Assembly (NCBI GenBank): GCA_964624075.1
Contig: CAZUWH010000023.1
Span: 1 to 43,458 of the forward strand
Direction of reading: 5' to 3'
From: CAZUWH01 sp964624075
GTDB taxonomy: Bacteria > Pseudomonadota > Alphaproteobacteria > Rhodospirillales > Rhodospirillaceae
DNA: 43,458 nucleotides
This document shows, in pieces, positions 1-8,701 of this stretch (the first letter of the stretch is position 1; each line of letters opens with the position of its first letter). The translations under genes were made by a program, and so were the position numbers. Under the pieces are notes generated by a model that was not told where the DNA came from, searched no databases, and saw nothing but the letters and a program-made list of their open reading frames with translations.

Positions 1-127
1 AGGCTACCCGTTCAAGACGATGCTTTCAGCCAAATTCCATTTGTCGCGTCGAGGAGCCGAATACTCCTAACGCTTCCCTGCTCACGGGCATAGGCTCGCG
101 CCTGCTGGGCAGAGTTTTGCCGGGCGC

Positions 128-286
128 ATGACTCGACCTTTCACGCGGACACCCGGATTGAAGGCATTTCTCCAGGGACGGCGCGAGGTTTGGCTGCGCA
201 TTCAGAACTATGCCCGGTTAAACGATGACGACTTGCTAGCGTTGCGGCTGGCTATTCTCCGGGCGGAAAGATCGAGAGGAAGATAG
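128..286 (+). CDS. Small unrecognised protein, possibly phage-derived
   Basis: A 52-residue reading frame begins with an ATG and ends with TAG. It is basic (about ten Arg) and has a C-terminal part that looks helical (LNDDDLLALRLAILRAE). I do not recognise the family. No strong ribosome binding site precedes the ATG, so the frame could also be the tail of a longer gene: the same frame upstream carries a 22-codon stretch from base 2 ending in TAA at about 68-70. It lies just upstream of a short frameshifted ORF and a phage scaffold-like remnant on the same strand, which suggests it belongs to the same decayed prophage. Confidence that it is a real gene is low. Confidence 0.3.
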   Translation: MTRPFTRTPGLKAFLQGRREVWLRIQNYARLNDDDLLALRLAILRAERSRGR

Positions 287-287
287 C

Positions 288-417
288 ATGACCACCTTGT
301 GTGATAAAGCGACACGAATTGATGTGAAGCGCTTTATGATTTTACAAAAAAGTTGTAGAAGAACTTCAGAAGTATTGTGAAGCACGGGACATTCTTGAGA
401 AGTATCTAGAGAAATAA
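288..417 (+). pseudogene. Short coiled-coil ORF broken at an A6 tract
   Basis: An ATG one base after the preceding stop is preceded by a good ribosome binding site (GAGGAAG). The frame reads 30 codons and stops at 378-380. Removing one A from the A6 run at 346-351 joins it to a second frame that continues VVEELQKYC...ILEKYLEK and stops at 415-417, giving about 42 residues with a coiled-coil-like C-terminus. The break is therefore either a one-base insertion, a sequencing error in the homopolymer, or slippage. The protein is not recognised. Its tight spacing to the gene before suggests a small phage operon. Confidence 0.35.
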
Positions 418-482
418 AGTATATACCACTTGGTACTTATGTCTATACCTTTACCAGAACTGTCTAGTTAACGGAGGTAAGC

Positions 483-894
483 ATGGCTGATGAAAGTAAA
501 ATGCCTGCGGCGGCTGGCAATGCTGTGCCGGCCTCGTGGTACGAGGGATTCAAGGATACCAGTCTCAAGGGGTGGCTTGCTAACAAGCACTATGAGAGCC
601 CGGAGGTATTGGTCAGCGCACACTGGAGTCTGGAAAAGCTGATGGGCCATGACCGGGCCGGGCGAACGGTTGTTGTCCCTGGCGAGACAGCAACGCCGGA
701 AGAACGGGCGACGTTCCTTGCCAAGCTGGGGCGACCTGATACTCTAGAGAGAGGGCTATGCCCTGCTTAAGAAAGGCGTGGACGGGGTGTTGATCAAGCA
801 TGCGCGAGAACTCTTCCATAAGGAGGAGTTGAGTGCGTCCCAGGCCAAGGCGTTGATCGATTGTGGCTGGGCGCCGAAACGGTGGCTGGGGTAG
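483..894 (+). pseudogene. Phage scaffold/capsid-assembly-like protein, deleted and frameshifted
   Basis: The start is well supported: a perfect GGAGGT lies just before the ATG. Residues 1-85 read through WYEGFKD, LKGWLANKHYESPE, LEKLMGHDRAGRTVV, a pattern I associate with head-assembly (scaffold-like) proteins of alphaproteobacterial prophages. The frame then runs into an early stop at 768-770. Another frame continues from about 752 with the likely C-terminal end of the same protein (ARELFHKEELSASQAKALID) and stops at 892-894. The middle of the usual protein is missing, so this is an internal deletion plus frameshift. It abuts an integrase fragment directly. The family assignment comes from memory of related sequences, not a search. 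Confidence 0.5.
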
Positions 895-1400
895 CGGGAG
901 GGTGACATCCTAGCTCTGCGGCGCACCGATTACCGCAACGGCACGTTCGTTTCGACCCAGCGCAAAACCAGGGCACAAGCCGTAACCCCACATTCCCCGG
1001 TGGTACCACGCGGGTCGCGGCCGAACTGAGGCGTCTTGATACCCGGCACATCACATCGATGCATAGCATCGTTTCGGAGGCTACGAGCCGCCCGTATGAC
1101 GAACACCATCTCCGCCACACCTTCGCCACTATTCGCGCCCACGCGGCGACAGAATGGCCACAACTTGGCCCGATGAGGACGTGGCCCCGCACCCTGCCCT
1201 CGACCACTGCGGCCACGTGGTACCCTCACCTCTGTCACACGGCTCTCACTAAAGTAGCAACCACCGGCTGTACGGTGCCTGAGATTGCCGCGATTTCAGA
1301 GCACATGCTCCGTTTGGTCAAAAAAATCCTGGAATTCTATCTCGCGCGTACTCCTGAGCCGGCCGACATGGCCACCCGCAAACGCCTCATTGTTAAATGC
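895..1400 (+). pseudogene. Decayed tyrosine recombinase (phage integrase)
   Basis: Pieces of a tyrosine recombinase catalytic domain are readable in more than one frame. At about 895-990 REGDILALRRTDY matches the region around the first catalytic arginine. At 1059 onward come GRPYDEHHLRHTFATIRA-like and CTVPEIAAIS segments and the tail LEFYLARTPE, which retains the nucleophilic Tyr. The usual HDLRHTA box reads HLCHTA, so the second catalytic arginine is a Cys, and the usual GH of the next box reads EH. The N-terminal DNA-binding part is missing; the sequence starts right after the scaffold-like remnant. The gene points at the 3' end of tRNA-Lys, a typical integration site. It cannot encode an active recombinase. 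Confidence 0.7.
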
Positions 1401-1512
1401 AGGGAGAACCGAGAAAGAACCACCAGTCTGACGGTCAGACTTCATTCTCAGACTTACTCCCCCTTCCGTTCCATAGGACACTTCTTAAACATGGTCTTTT
1501 CAAGAAGATGCA

Positions 1513-1588
<76 letters not shown>

Positions 1589-2049
1589 CTCTTGAAAGAG
1601 GCCTAGCTTCCGTTTTCCAATATAGCTAGCGTACAACGTCCTCTTGTGAAAGGTTTCTGTAACAGATTTCTCTGTCCCTGTCGATAGCCTTTTGTGGCAT
1701 GAGCGAAAGCCATCCTATCCTATCTCCCCTCTCTTCCCCCTGCCGTATGCACACAAGCCTGCCCTGGCGGGGTGTGGAATCGTTGTTTGCCACATCAGGC
1801 ATCATACCCCCCGTTCCCCCCTCCAGAGGGAGGGCTTCTGATAGGACGGAATTTACGCTCTTTGGCCCGGGGACTCATGGAACAGGCACGTATCACCAGG
1901 ACACACTGGACCGGTGGAGAGGTATGCATACAGAAGCCCTTCCACTGCGGGCATAAGGCGAAAAACGTCCTGCCCGCTGGCGCGGGTGGACAGGATGCAA
2001 AGCCTTCCATTGTTCACACGCTCGCATTCTCCTTGCCGAACGGTCAAGG
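1589..2049. other. Intergenic stretch with repeat copy
   Basis: No convincing gene. It holds the region upstream of tRNA-Lys, one copy of a roughly 70-bp dispersed repeat (1743-1810), and a C/G-rich imperfect palindrome around 1812-1845 that resembles the palindromes found elsewhere in the window. Confidence 0.5.
1743..1810 (+). repeat. Dispersed repeat type 1, copy A
   Basis: This stretch begins CCGTATGCACACAAG and shares about 70 bases, with substitutions and small indels, with 24180-24246, including TGCCC-GGC--GGTGTGGA and CATCAGGCAT. Both copies are followed by C-rich palindromic sequence. It has no coding content, and two diverged copies suggest a small non-autonomous repeat. Confidence 0.6.
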
Positions 2050-3286
2050 CAGATATTAGAGGTGCCCGCTTCTTCCGTCGCAGAACAGAAACAGGAGAGT
2101 CTCAATACCACCGAAAACAGCAGCAGTGACCAGATGACAATTGGCGCGATTGTCCACAACACGGAGCTACCGAAAGTTGCTGAAGCGACGAAGATATCGT
2201 GTATCAGATAATAGAGACCAAACACCGCCGCCTTATGCCCATCCGGGTCTAAGTCGAGGATGAGGGCCTTGCGTGCCGGTTTGCCGAACTCCTTGCAGCC
2301 GCGCAAGATGAAGGCCAGCACCAGTCCGGGGAAGGACCGGGCCTGCAACAGCGCCGGGGGAAAAGCAGTAAAGAAGGCGAAGGTCGCAAGTGCGAAAGGC
2401 CACTTGCCCATGCGGTCGGCGCAATGGGTCACGGGAATGTAGACCAGCACGGCAACTACCAATCTCGATGGCCGTCAGGATGCCAAACTGAAAGGCCGAT
2501 ACCGGTTCGGCGATGGTCTTCATACACCAGACGACGACAAAGGCGTAAGGGATTTGCTCGCAGAAACGGATCAGAACGTCCAATAGCAGCAACGCCCGTG
2601 GGTCGGGAGACATCAGCCGGAAGGTTCCCCGCAAGCCCAGGGGCAGAGCTTTGCCACCCAACGGCCGGTCGTCGGGCACCAGTCGCCCGTGCAGGGCGAT
2701 CCCTAGGAGGGCAGAACTATGGCGACGCAAAACGCGAGGCGTATCCCCGTTCCCTCACCGGCACTGGTAATGGCAGCCATGCCCAGCAACGGCTCCAGGG
2801 CCATCAGAATGCGGCGCTCCAGGGAGTGTGGCATGGTGACACCCATGGTTTGGCTCTCCTGCGGCGGCAGTGTGGCGATCAGGCCCATGGTATGATGGGC
2901 GGGCAGGGAGAGACGGCGCTCCAGGCGATGAACAGCATGGCACCGGCCAGCACCGCTTCCCAGCGCGGCACCAGGATCAGGATCACCACCAGGTAGCCGA
3001 CGATGGCGACGAGATTGACCAGGGTGAGCGCCCGCTTCGCACCCAGCCGCTGGGCACCCAGCCGCTGGGCAAGCCAGCCGCCGGGATAGGTGTAGAGGGC
3101 CGACAGCAGATTATCCATCGCCTGTAGCAGCCAGACCACCAGCATGCCGCTGCCAAGGCCGAGGAGGTAGACCGGCAGGAACCGTTCGGCCATGCGCTCG
3201 CCCAGGCCGACCAGTATCACCATGGCCAAAAGACCAACGGGGCCAGCCTTGAGCCCTAGAAAGGCGGCGAGATGCCCACCCCTCAT
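2050..3286 (-). pseudogene. MFS transporter, multiply frameshifted
   Basis: Read right to left, fragments of one major facilitator protein follow in order but in different frames. The N-terminal helices begin MRGGHLAAFLGL at 3286 and include VYLLGLGSGMLVVWLLQAMDN. A loop region near 2880-2740 follows (HSLERRILMALEPLLG), then 2700-2480 (LLLLDVLIRFCEQIPYAFVVVW), then the C-terminal helices near 2460-2080 (PFALATFAFFTAFPPALLQA, FGLYYLIHD). At least three frame changes are needed. A 15-bp tandem duplication (3039-3053 and 3054-3068) adds five residues in frame. The start codon overlaps the stop of the ChrB-domain gene as ATGA, so the two were probably translationally coupled. The substrate is unknown; chromate or another oxyanion is only suggested by the neighbour. 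Confidence 0.8.
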
Positions 3287-3723
3287 GATGCGCCACTGGC
3301 GACCTGCAAGGCACACCAGGCATAAAGGGCATCGTAGACATCGAACTACCGGGCCAGGTTGACCTTGTCCTCGGGATGACGCAGGGCGTAATAGCCCACC
3401 GCGATGGCCTCGAGGCCGGCAGCAATCGGATCAGTGGCAAGACGGTCAGTATCGGCGGCGTTCACCACCCTGGCCAGGCGCAGCAATGCCTTGTCGGTCA
3501 GCCCGAATGCGCGGATCAGCACATCGAAGGCGCACAGATCGCCGTCGTGGTCATAGGGTGCGCCTTCGGTGTCGAAGGCGATGGCGCCCTCGCGCTCGGC
3601 CACTTCCAGCACTTTGGCACGCGGCACGAACAGGAACTGCGCTTCCGAGTCGATGAAGCGGGTGATCAGCCAGGGGCTGGCTACCCGGTCGACATGGACG
3701 TGGGAACGGGTGATCCACTTCAT
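3283..3723 (-). pseudogene. ChrB-domain (chromate-resistance-like) protein with internal stop
   Basis: The frame starts MKWITRSHVHVDRVASPWL and carries WLITRFID, FLFVPRAKVLEVAEREGAI, FDTEGAPYDHDGDLCAFD and AADTDR, which match the stand-alone form of the ChrB C-terminal domain (about 150 residues). Codon 126 is TAG (3346-3348). Reading through it gives FDVYDALYAWC, the family's usual ending, followed by the natural TGA at 3283-3285. The family normally has Gln at the stop position, so a single CAG-to-TAG change explains it. The natural stop overlaps the start of the transporter remnant. The truncated product may still be made. In the family this domain is linked to chromate response; the exact biochemistry is not certain. 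Confidence 0.75.
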
Positions 3724-4178
3724 GGCTTGGACCTCTGCATCCTGATCGTGACCGGTCAAGACTCCCTCCAATCGCCTGGCTGCGATTCCCGCTTGCGCAA
3801 CAGGCCGCAGGGCCGTACTATCATCGTCATGGCATCACCACGCGCACGAGTCGGGATTCGTGCTTGCCACCCTGTCATCATGGCACACGGGTCCTATCAT
3901 GTTATGGGAAGAGCCGATCCTTCAAGGAGTCATCGCGTTCGTTGCAGTCCATGAAGTAAAAAACCCTTTTGGTTCATACACGAAGATGATTCTTCCATCA
4001 AGAGGGCTTTCTTTCATCCCTTGTGACAACGGCATGCGCGGATCTCCTTCCCCTGAAGGCCAGGACTGGCCCGCTGGTGGCAAAGGACCGGAACGGTCGG
4101 GATACAGGAAGGATGGGGCGGTTCTGCATGCGCTTCGAAACGCCAGTTCAGAAGTTTCGAAAACCTCTAGTCTGTAAG
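3724..4178. other. Intergenic stretch, nothing recognised
   Basis: Several short frames overlap here, but none has a good start, family resemblance or consistent coding character. The stretch probably holds upstream signals of the broken ChrB-domain gene and the 3' flank of the cyclic-nucleotide-binding gene, or fully eroded sequence. Confidence 0.4.
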
Positions 4179-4768
4179 TTAGCTTGGATCAGGAAAGGTG
4201 CTAGCGCGCCGATCAAGGTGTTGTACCGCGAATTCCTTCAGTTCCTCTATGATGTTGCGCATGGCATCAAGGTGCCTGACCACCTCCGCCGAATAGATGT
4301 CCATATCCACTATATTGGTGTACTGATGCAGGACATCTGCCGTTTCAGACAGAGCCTTGATAAAGTCTTCCAGACTGCGCGGTCTTGCCATGTCCATTTT
4401 ATGGACATTGCGCAGATTCTCGATCAGCATCATGATTAGCGCCTTGATGAAGGGGTCGGCGCGGGCCGTTTTTTGTGCCACCACAGTGCCGAGGATGCGG
4501 ACCAGAATGGTATCCTCCAGGGCGATAGCCGCCGCCATGCGCGGACTGCCATCGAGAACGGCCATTTCCCCCCGAACAGGGTGCTCTTCAACAGGGTGGC
4601 CAGATGAATCTTTCTGTCCTCGATATGTTTGTAGATGGCCATCCGGCCTGTTTCGACCACATAGGCGGCATCCCCCCCCGGATCACCTTGCGCGAAAATT
4701 TTCGATCCCCTGGTGAAAACGCACCGTTCGAGTGTTCTGTCCTGCCCCAACACAGAATGCTCCTTCAT
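4179..4768 (-). pseudogene. Cyclic nucleotide-binding domain protein, frameshifted at a G6 tract
   Basis: The N-terminal frame starts at 4768 (MKEHSVLGQD). It carries a cNMP-binding beta-roll: FTRGSKIFAQGDPGGDAAYVVETG, then IHLATLLKSTLFG. The frame is lost at a run of six G on the coding strand (4568-4573). In the other frame the domain continues with the expected EMAVLDGSPRMAAAIALEDT and a helical tail to the stop at 4179. Seven or four G would restore FG(G)EMAVLDG. No helix-turn-helix follows; the tail (about 90 residues) looks helical instead, so this is a sensor-type domain protein rather than a Crp transcription factor. The break may be a real mutation, a phase-variable tract, or a homopolymer miscall. 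Confidence 0.7.
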
Positions 4769-4821
4769 ACGAGAAAAGGCACTAAAAGTCGATTCTCTGG
4801 CGCTTGTACGTACCTCTCTCT

Positions 4822-5595
4822 CTAAAGGATTGCGATCAACGCGGCAACAACCCTGCCCAGACGCTCCAGATCCTGCGGCCGTGACAGGCGATGCCCCCCG
4901 TCCTTGACCAGAGTCACGACCACGTCGGGACTGACGATCCGTTCCTGAAGCAGGAGTGCGGTCTGCCAGGGCACATCCGGGTCCGCAAGACCATGAATGA
5001 GACGGACCGGGCACATTACCGCAATGGGACCCCGCAGCAACAGGTGTCGGCGACCTTCCTCGATCAGTTTCCGGCTGATGCGATAGGGGTCACCACCGTA
5101 GGCATTGGGCAGGCTGATCACCCCCTGACGCATGAGTTCATCCCATTCGGCGAACGACAGGCGCTGCCAGATATCCTCGGTAAAATCGGCAGCAACCGCA
5201 CTGCCGACGATGCCCACCACCCGCCCGGTGCCACATTCTAAGGCAGTAATCAACGCTATCCAGCCACCAATGCTAGAACCGACGAGCACCTGGGGTCCTT
5301 CAGTCAGGGCATCCAGCACGGCGATCGTATCCTCGACCCATCGACCCACGGTACCAGCACAGAAATCTCCCGAGGAACGGCCATGACCGAAACAATCGAA
5401 TCGCACGAAGGCCCGTCCTTGCGCCTGGCACCAACGTTCCAGGGCGACGGCCTTTTCTCCCGTCATGTCGGAAACCAGGCCGTGGATGAAAACAACCCCC
5501 GGCGTGTATCCTGCGCTTTTATGGTAGGCAATTGTGGCCCCGTCCCGGCATGGTAACATCTGGTGGGGCGACGGCAGAAGAGAACTCTCCGGCAT
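4822..5595 (-). CDS. Alpha/beta hydrolase
   Basis: The 257-residue protein has a full alpha/beta-hydrolase layout. The oxyanion-hole region is VVFIHGL (about 33-40), the nucleophile elbow VGSSIGGW has Ser near residue 108, an acid lies in LADPDVPW (about 210), and the histidine is in KDGGHRLS (about 234). It resembles the ABHD10/palmitoyl-thioesterase-like group of short bacterial serine hydrolases, so an esterase or thioesterase role is likely, but the substrate cannot be told. The ATG at 5595 has GAGG upstream. It is divergent from the glycosyltransferase starting at 5665 and lies 53 bp upstream of the broken cNMP-binding gene on the same strand. It has no signal peptide, so it is cytosolic. 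Confidence 0.85.
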   Translation of the reverse strand: MPESSLLPSPHQMLPCRDGATIAYHKSAGYTPGVVFIHGLVSDMTGEKAVALERWCQAQGRAFVRFDCFGHGRSSGDFCAGTVGRWVEDTIAVLDALTEGPQVLVGSSIGGWIALITALECGTGRVVGIVGSAVAADFTEDIWQRLSFAEWDELMRQGVISLPNAYGGDPYRISRKLIEEGRRHLLLRGPIAVMCPVRLIHGLADPDVPWQTALLLQERIVSPDVVVTLVKDGGHRLSRPQDLERLGRVVAALIAIL

Positions 5596-5664
5596 TTCGG
5601 TGCCTCGTTCATTCAGGCGGGGATGTTCAGGCGTTCAAGGCAACGCTCGGATCAGGATAACATC

Positions 5665-6828
5665 ATGTCCCGTCACGGCCAAACACGACCTGTCGTGCTG
5701 CAAATTCTACCCGGTCTCGCGACAGGCGGGGTGGAGCGGGGAGCCATCGACATTGCTCTGGCCTTGCAGGCGGCCGGCGCCGTGCCGCTCGTGGTTTCCA
5801 CGGGTGGTCCCATGGTGCACGAGCTGGAACGGGCACGAATCGAGCATATCGCCCTGCCTGTCCGCTCGAAAAACCCCCTCGTCATGCATCGCAATGTCAA
5901 CCGGCTGATTCAGCTGATCAGAAAACGAGAAGTGAATCTCGTGCACGCCCGCAGTCGCGCGCCGGCGTGGAGCGCATTCGTTGCCACCGACCGTGCCAGC
6001 GTTCCTTTTCTGACCACCTTTCACGGAACCTATACCCTGGGGCCGTTTGCGATCAAGAAGCCTTATAATGCCGTCATGGCGCGTGGGGATCTGGTCATTG
6101 CCATCTCGGATTTCATCGCCACGCACATCCAAACGGTCTATGGCACGGCCCCTGAGCGAATCCGGATCGTTCCGCGGGGGGTGGATTTGCACCGCTTTGA
6201 TCCCGTCGCGATTCACCCTAATCGCCTGATCGCTCTGGCCAAGGCATGGCGCCTACCCGAAGATCGGCCTCTTGTCATGCTGCCGGGCCGGCTCACGCGG
6301 TGGAAGGGGCATGAGGTTCTCATCGAGGCCCTGGCCCGGCTGGGACGGCGCGATCTGTGCTGTCTGCTGGTCGGGTCCGACCAGGGACGAACCCGCTACC
6401 GGGCCGAGTTGGAGGAGACGATTCGGCGCAAGGGACTTCAGGATATCGTCCATATGGTCGATCACTGTAACGACATGCCCGCTGCCTACATGTTGACTGA
6501 CGTGGTGGTTTCGGCGTCCACTGCCCCCGAAGCATTCGGCCGGGTGGCAGTGGAGGCGCAGGCCATGGGGCGACCGGTCGTGGCAACCGGTCATGGCGGA
6601 ACCCGCGAAACGGTGATGGATGGCAGGACTGGCCGGCTGGTGCTACCAGACGATGCGGATGCCATGGCCAGTGCCATTGCTGACCTTCTCTCCTTGAGCC
6701 TCACGGAACGCCAGGCGCTCACCATCCGTCAGAGGGCACATGTGCAGGCCCGTTTCAGTCTGGAAATCATGTGCGCGCGTACCCTGGCTGTCTATCAGGA
6801 GCTTCTGACGAGCTGGCAGAGAGGGTGA
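5665..6828 (+). CDS. Glycosyltransferase family 4 (group 1)
   Basis: The 387-residue protein has a GT-B fold. The N-terminal domain opens LQILPGLATGGVERGAIDIA, where the glycine-rich loop binds the acceptor side. The C-terminal domain has PGRLTRWKGHEVLIEAL and the EX7E-like motif PEAFGRVAVEAQAMGRPVVAT that contacts the sugar nucleotide. It transfers a sugar from an activated donor, probably during lipopolysaccharide or other envelope glycan synthesis at the inner face of the membrane; donor and acceptor are unknown. I chose the ATG at 5665 because an AGGA lies about 8 bases upstream and the conserved domain begins right after. A start at 5563 would overlap the divergent hydrolase. No other envelope genes are next to it. 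Confidence 0.85.
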   Translation: MSRHGQTRPVVLQILPGLATGGVERGAIDIALALQAAGAVPLVVSTGGPMVHELERARIEHIALPVRSKNPLVMHRNVNRLIQLIRKREVNLVHARSRAPAWSAFVATDRASVPFLTTFHGTYTLGPFAIKKPYNAVMARGDLVIAISDFIATHIQTVYGTAPERIRIVPRGVDLHRFDPVAIHPNRLIALAKAWRLPEDRPLVMLPGRLTRWKGHEVLIEALARLGRRDLCCLLVGSDQGRTRYRAELEETIRRKGLQDIVHMVDHCNDMPAAYMLTDVVVSASTAPEAFGRVAVEAQAMGRPVVATGHGGTRETVMDGRTGRLVLPDDADAMASAIADLLSLSLTERQALTIRQRAHVQARFSLEIMCARTLAVYQELLTSWQRG

Positions 6829-6938
6829 TCCCTGTCGATACGTCAAAAGGAAGAGAATTTCATAGGAATCACCTAGACGTAACCGCCACGAGCCTCCCTG
6901 CCACCACACCAGATGTCGCGATCACCTCCATCCCAACT

Positions 6939-6957
6939 CTCCCCCATCAAGGGGGAG
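6939..6957. repeat. GC palindrome with ATCAA loop
   Basis: Stem CTCCCCC (6939-6945) pairs with GGGGGAG (6951-6957) around loop ATCAA. Stem and loop resemble those at 8498-8521 and 24286-24309. Confidence 0.6.
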
Positions 6958-7050
6958 GGAGCCTTCCCTCCAGGGGGGGCTTGTTCGGGATGGGGTTCGT
7001 GGGGAACAGATCGAGAGGAGGGGGCATGTGAAGCTCTCCGCCTGGGTATT

Positions 7051-7085
7051 GTCAGCCCTCCCCCTTGGATCGGGGGAGGGCTGAC
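7051..7085. repeat. Perfect 14-bp hairpin between convergent genes
   Basis: GTCAGCCCTCCCCC (7051-7064) is the exact reverse complement of 7072-7085, around a 7-base loop (TTGGATC). It is very stable as RNA or single-stranded DNA. The position between two gene ends fits a bidirectional terminator or REP-like element, but no T tract is present. Confidence 0.65.
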
Positions 7086-7186
7086 AGGTCCCGGAATGCT
7101 CCAACCTGAAAGCACACCCGCACCGGCGTCCCACGCCGGACCTTGCAGAAATGAACAAATCCCGTCGTTCCCTGAAGGGAGGTTCT

Positions 7187-7966
7187 TCATCTTCCCTTGA
7201 ACACAGGGAGGCGTTTTTCCCGGAAGGCGGTGAGGCCCTCCCGATAATCCTCCGTATCGAAGAAGTGGTAACATTCATCCAGTTCGGCGGCCGCGATCGG
7301 GCGGGGATCAAACAACCTTCGGACGAAACGTCTGTGCCAACGATTGACCAGGGGAGCGCCGTCCACGATGCGTTGCGCCGTGGCGATCGCTTCCGCACCA
7401 ACCATGTCATCCTCCACGACACGGTGGACCAGTCCCTTGGCCAAGGCTTCAGACGCCCCGAAAATCTGGGCTTCGAGCAGAATTTCCAGCATGCGGGCCG
7501 GACCGACCAGACGCATGATGACTTCAATCTCGGGCAACGGCAGTGGCAGTCCCAACCGGCTCACCGGTACGCCGAAGCGGCTGCTTTTGCCACAGAGGCG
7601 CAGGTCGGCTACCGCAGCCAGTGCCAGACCTCCGCCAAGGCACAAACCGTCGATGGCAGCCACCACCGGATACGGATGGTCGCGCACAATGGCTAGAGCC
7701 CGGCGCATGGTGCGATCATAGACCTTGGCCTGCTCGGGATCCCCCCGTTCAGTTGCAAACGTATTGATATCGGCCCCCGCGGCAAAGGCTCTGCCGCCAG
7801 CACCGCACAGGATCAGGCAGCGCAACGTGGCCTCGCGTCCCAGTCCTTCGCAGATGTCGCCCAGACTTTGCCACATGGATCGGTCAAGGGCGTTAAGCTG
7901 TTCCGGTCTGTTCAGAAGTACGGTGGCAATCGGCCCATCACAGGCGACCAGGATTCCCTTTGTCAT
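7187..7966 (-). CDS. Enoyl-CoA hydratase/isomerase (crotonase) family protein
   Basis: The 259-residue protein has the crotonase fold: RPEQLNALDRSMW near the N-terminus, GGRAFAAGADI forming the oxyanion hole and CoA pocket (about 61-71), and DGLCLGGGLALAAVADLRL (about 100-118). The two glutamates that usually carry out hydration are absent. The first position, GGGxELA in hydratases, reads GGGLALA; the second, PEI in hydratases, reads PVS. It may therefore act as an isomerase, hydrolase or other family reaction on an acyl-CoA rather than hydrate enoyl-CoA. I place the start at 7966 (MTKGILVACDGP) because the domain begins there; earlier in-frame starts would run into the gene upstream. Confidence 0.8.
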   Translation of the reverse strand: MTKGILVACDGPIATVLLNRPEQLNALDRSMWQSLGDICEGLGREATLRCLILCGAGGRAFAAGADINTFATERGDPEQAKVYDRTMRRALAIVRDHPYPVVAAIDGLCLGGGLALAAVADLRLCGKSSRFGVPVSRLGLPLPLPEIEVIMRLVGPARMLEILLEAQIFGASEALAKGLVHRVVEDDMVGAEAIATAQRIVDGAPLVNRWHRRFVRRLFDPRPIAAAELDECYHFFDTEDYREGLTAFREKRLPVFKGR

Positions 7967-8028
7967 GCCATTCACACGCTTTAGAGGCCAGGATAGTTCA
8001 GGAGAGTTGAGAACATGGTCTCTCCTCT

Positions 8029-8376
8029 TCATCGGAACAAACGGCGATGATGATCGAAACGACGACGCACACGACTCCCGCTGACCAGCAGTCCTCCCAG
8101 CAACCCGACCATGGTCCACGCTGGCAGGTCCATCAACATGGTTCCGACACGCGCCAGCAGGGCCTCCACCTTGATCGTGATGTCAACCGGAACATTCTGC
8201 ATGGAAGCCAGAGGGGCTTCAAAGACAGGAGACGTCCCTGTGAGCAGCGTCCACATATCCCGTGTTGCCAGACCCACGTAAGTCCCTGTGCCAAGTGCCA
8301 TAACCGCTTCCACCGAAGCCACCAGGGTGGCGATGACCACTAGAAACCATCCCAACGAACGGGCAAGAAAAGCCAT
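8029..8376 (-). CDS. Small integral membrane protein
   Basis: This 115-residue protein starts MAFLARSLGWFLVVIATLVAS with GGAGAGGGG just before the ATG. It has one hydrophobic segment near residues 8-30 (membrane anchor or uncleaved signal) and a second near 83-100 (PAWTMVGLLGGLLV), then a short basic tail (RVRRRFDHHRRLFR) that should stay in the cytoplasm. I believe similar small two-helix proteins of unknown function occur in other Rhodospirillales, but I cannot name a family. It lies 62 bp upstream of the crotonase gene on the same strand and may be co-transcribed with it. Confidence 0.65.
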   Translation of the reverse strand: MAFLARSLGWFLVVIATLVASVEAVMALGTGTYVGLATRDMWTLLTGTSPVFEAPLASMQNVPVDITIKVEALLARVGTMLMDLPAWTMVGLLGGLLVSGSRVRRRFDHHRRLFR

Positions 8377-8497
8377 ACCCCTCTCCGGCCATCATGACGA
8401 TGTTCCTTGTAGCCTGATTGTCGAGGCTTGCCAAGACTGGAAAGGGGGGGGAAAGGCAGGACCATCGGGCGAGGGTATAAGTTCCCACTACGTCAGG

Positions 8498-8521
8498 CCC
8501 TCCCCCATCAAAGGGGGAGGG
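8498..8521. repeat. GC palindrome with ATCAAA loop
   Basis: CCCTCCCCC (8498-8506) pairs perfectly with GGGGGAGGG (8513-8521) around loop ATCAAA. The loop is identical to the one at 24295-24300. It lies in the 290-bp spacer between two divergent genes; the rest of the spacer holds nothing I recognise apart from upstream signals for uvrA. Confidence 0.65.
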
Positions 8522-8701
8522 AGTCTTCCCTCTAGCCTCCAGGGGGGGCGTTATCGTTAGGAACTTTGCCCTTCGTCCGATGGCCTTGGGGGAGAGGAAA
8601 GAGGAAAGAGGGTCTTGGAGGTATCCAAGTTCATGGTGCGCCGCTGGACCAGATTCGGCTATTCTTAGATGGATTCCAAGGGAAAGATCAATGTTGACAG
8701 C

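Larger units (their letters stand above)
6829..7186. other. Convergent intergenic region rich in palindromes
   Basis: No gene. The spacer lies between the 3' ends of the glycosyltransferase and the crotonase gene and contains two GC-rich palindromes (6939-6957 and 7051-7085), listed separately. They could end transcription from both sides, although no T run follows. Confidence 0.5.
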
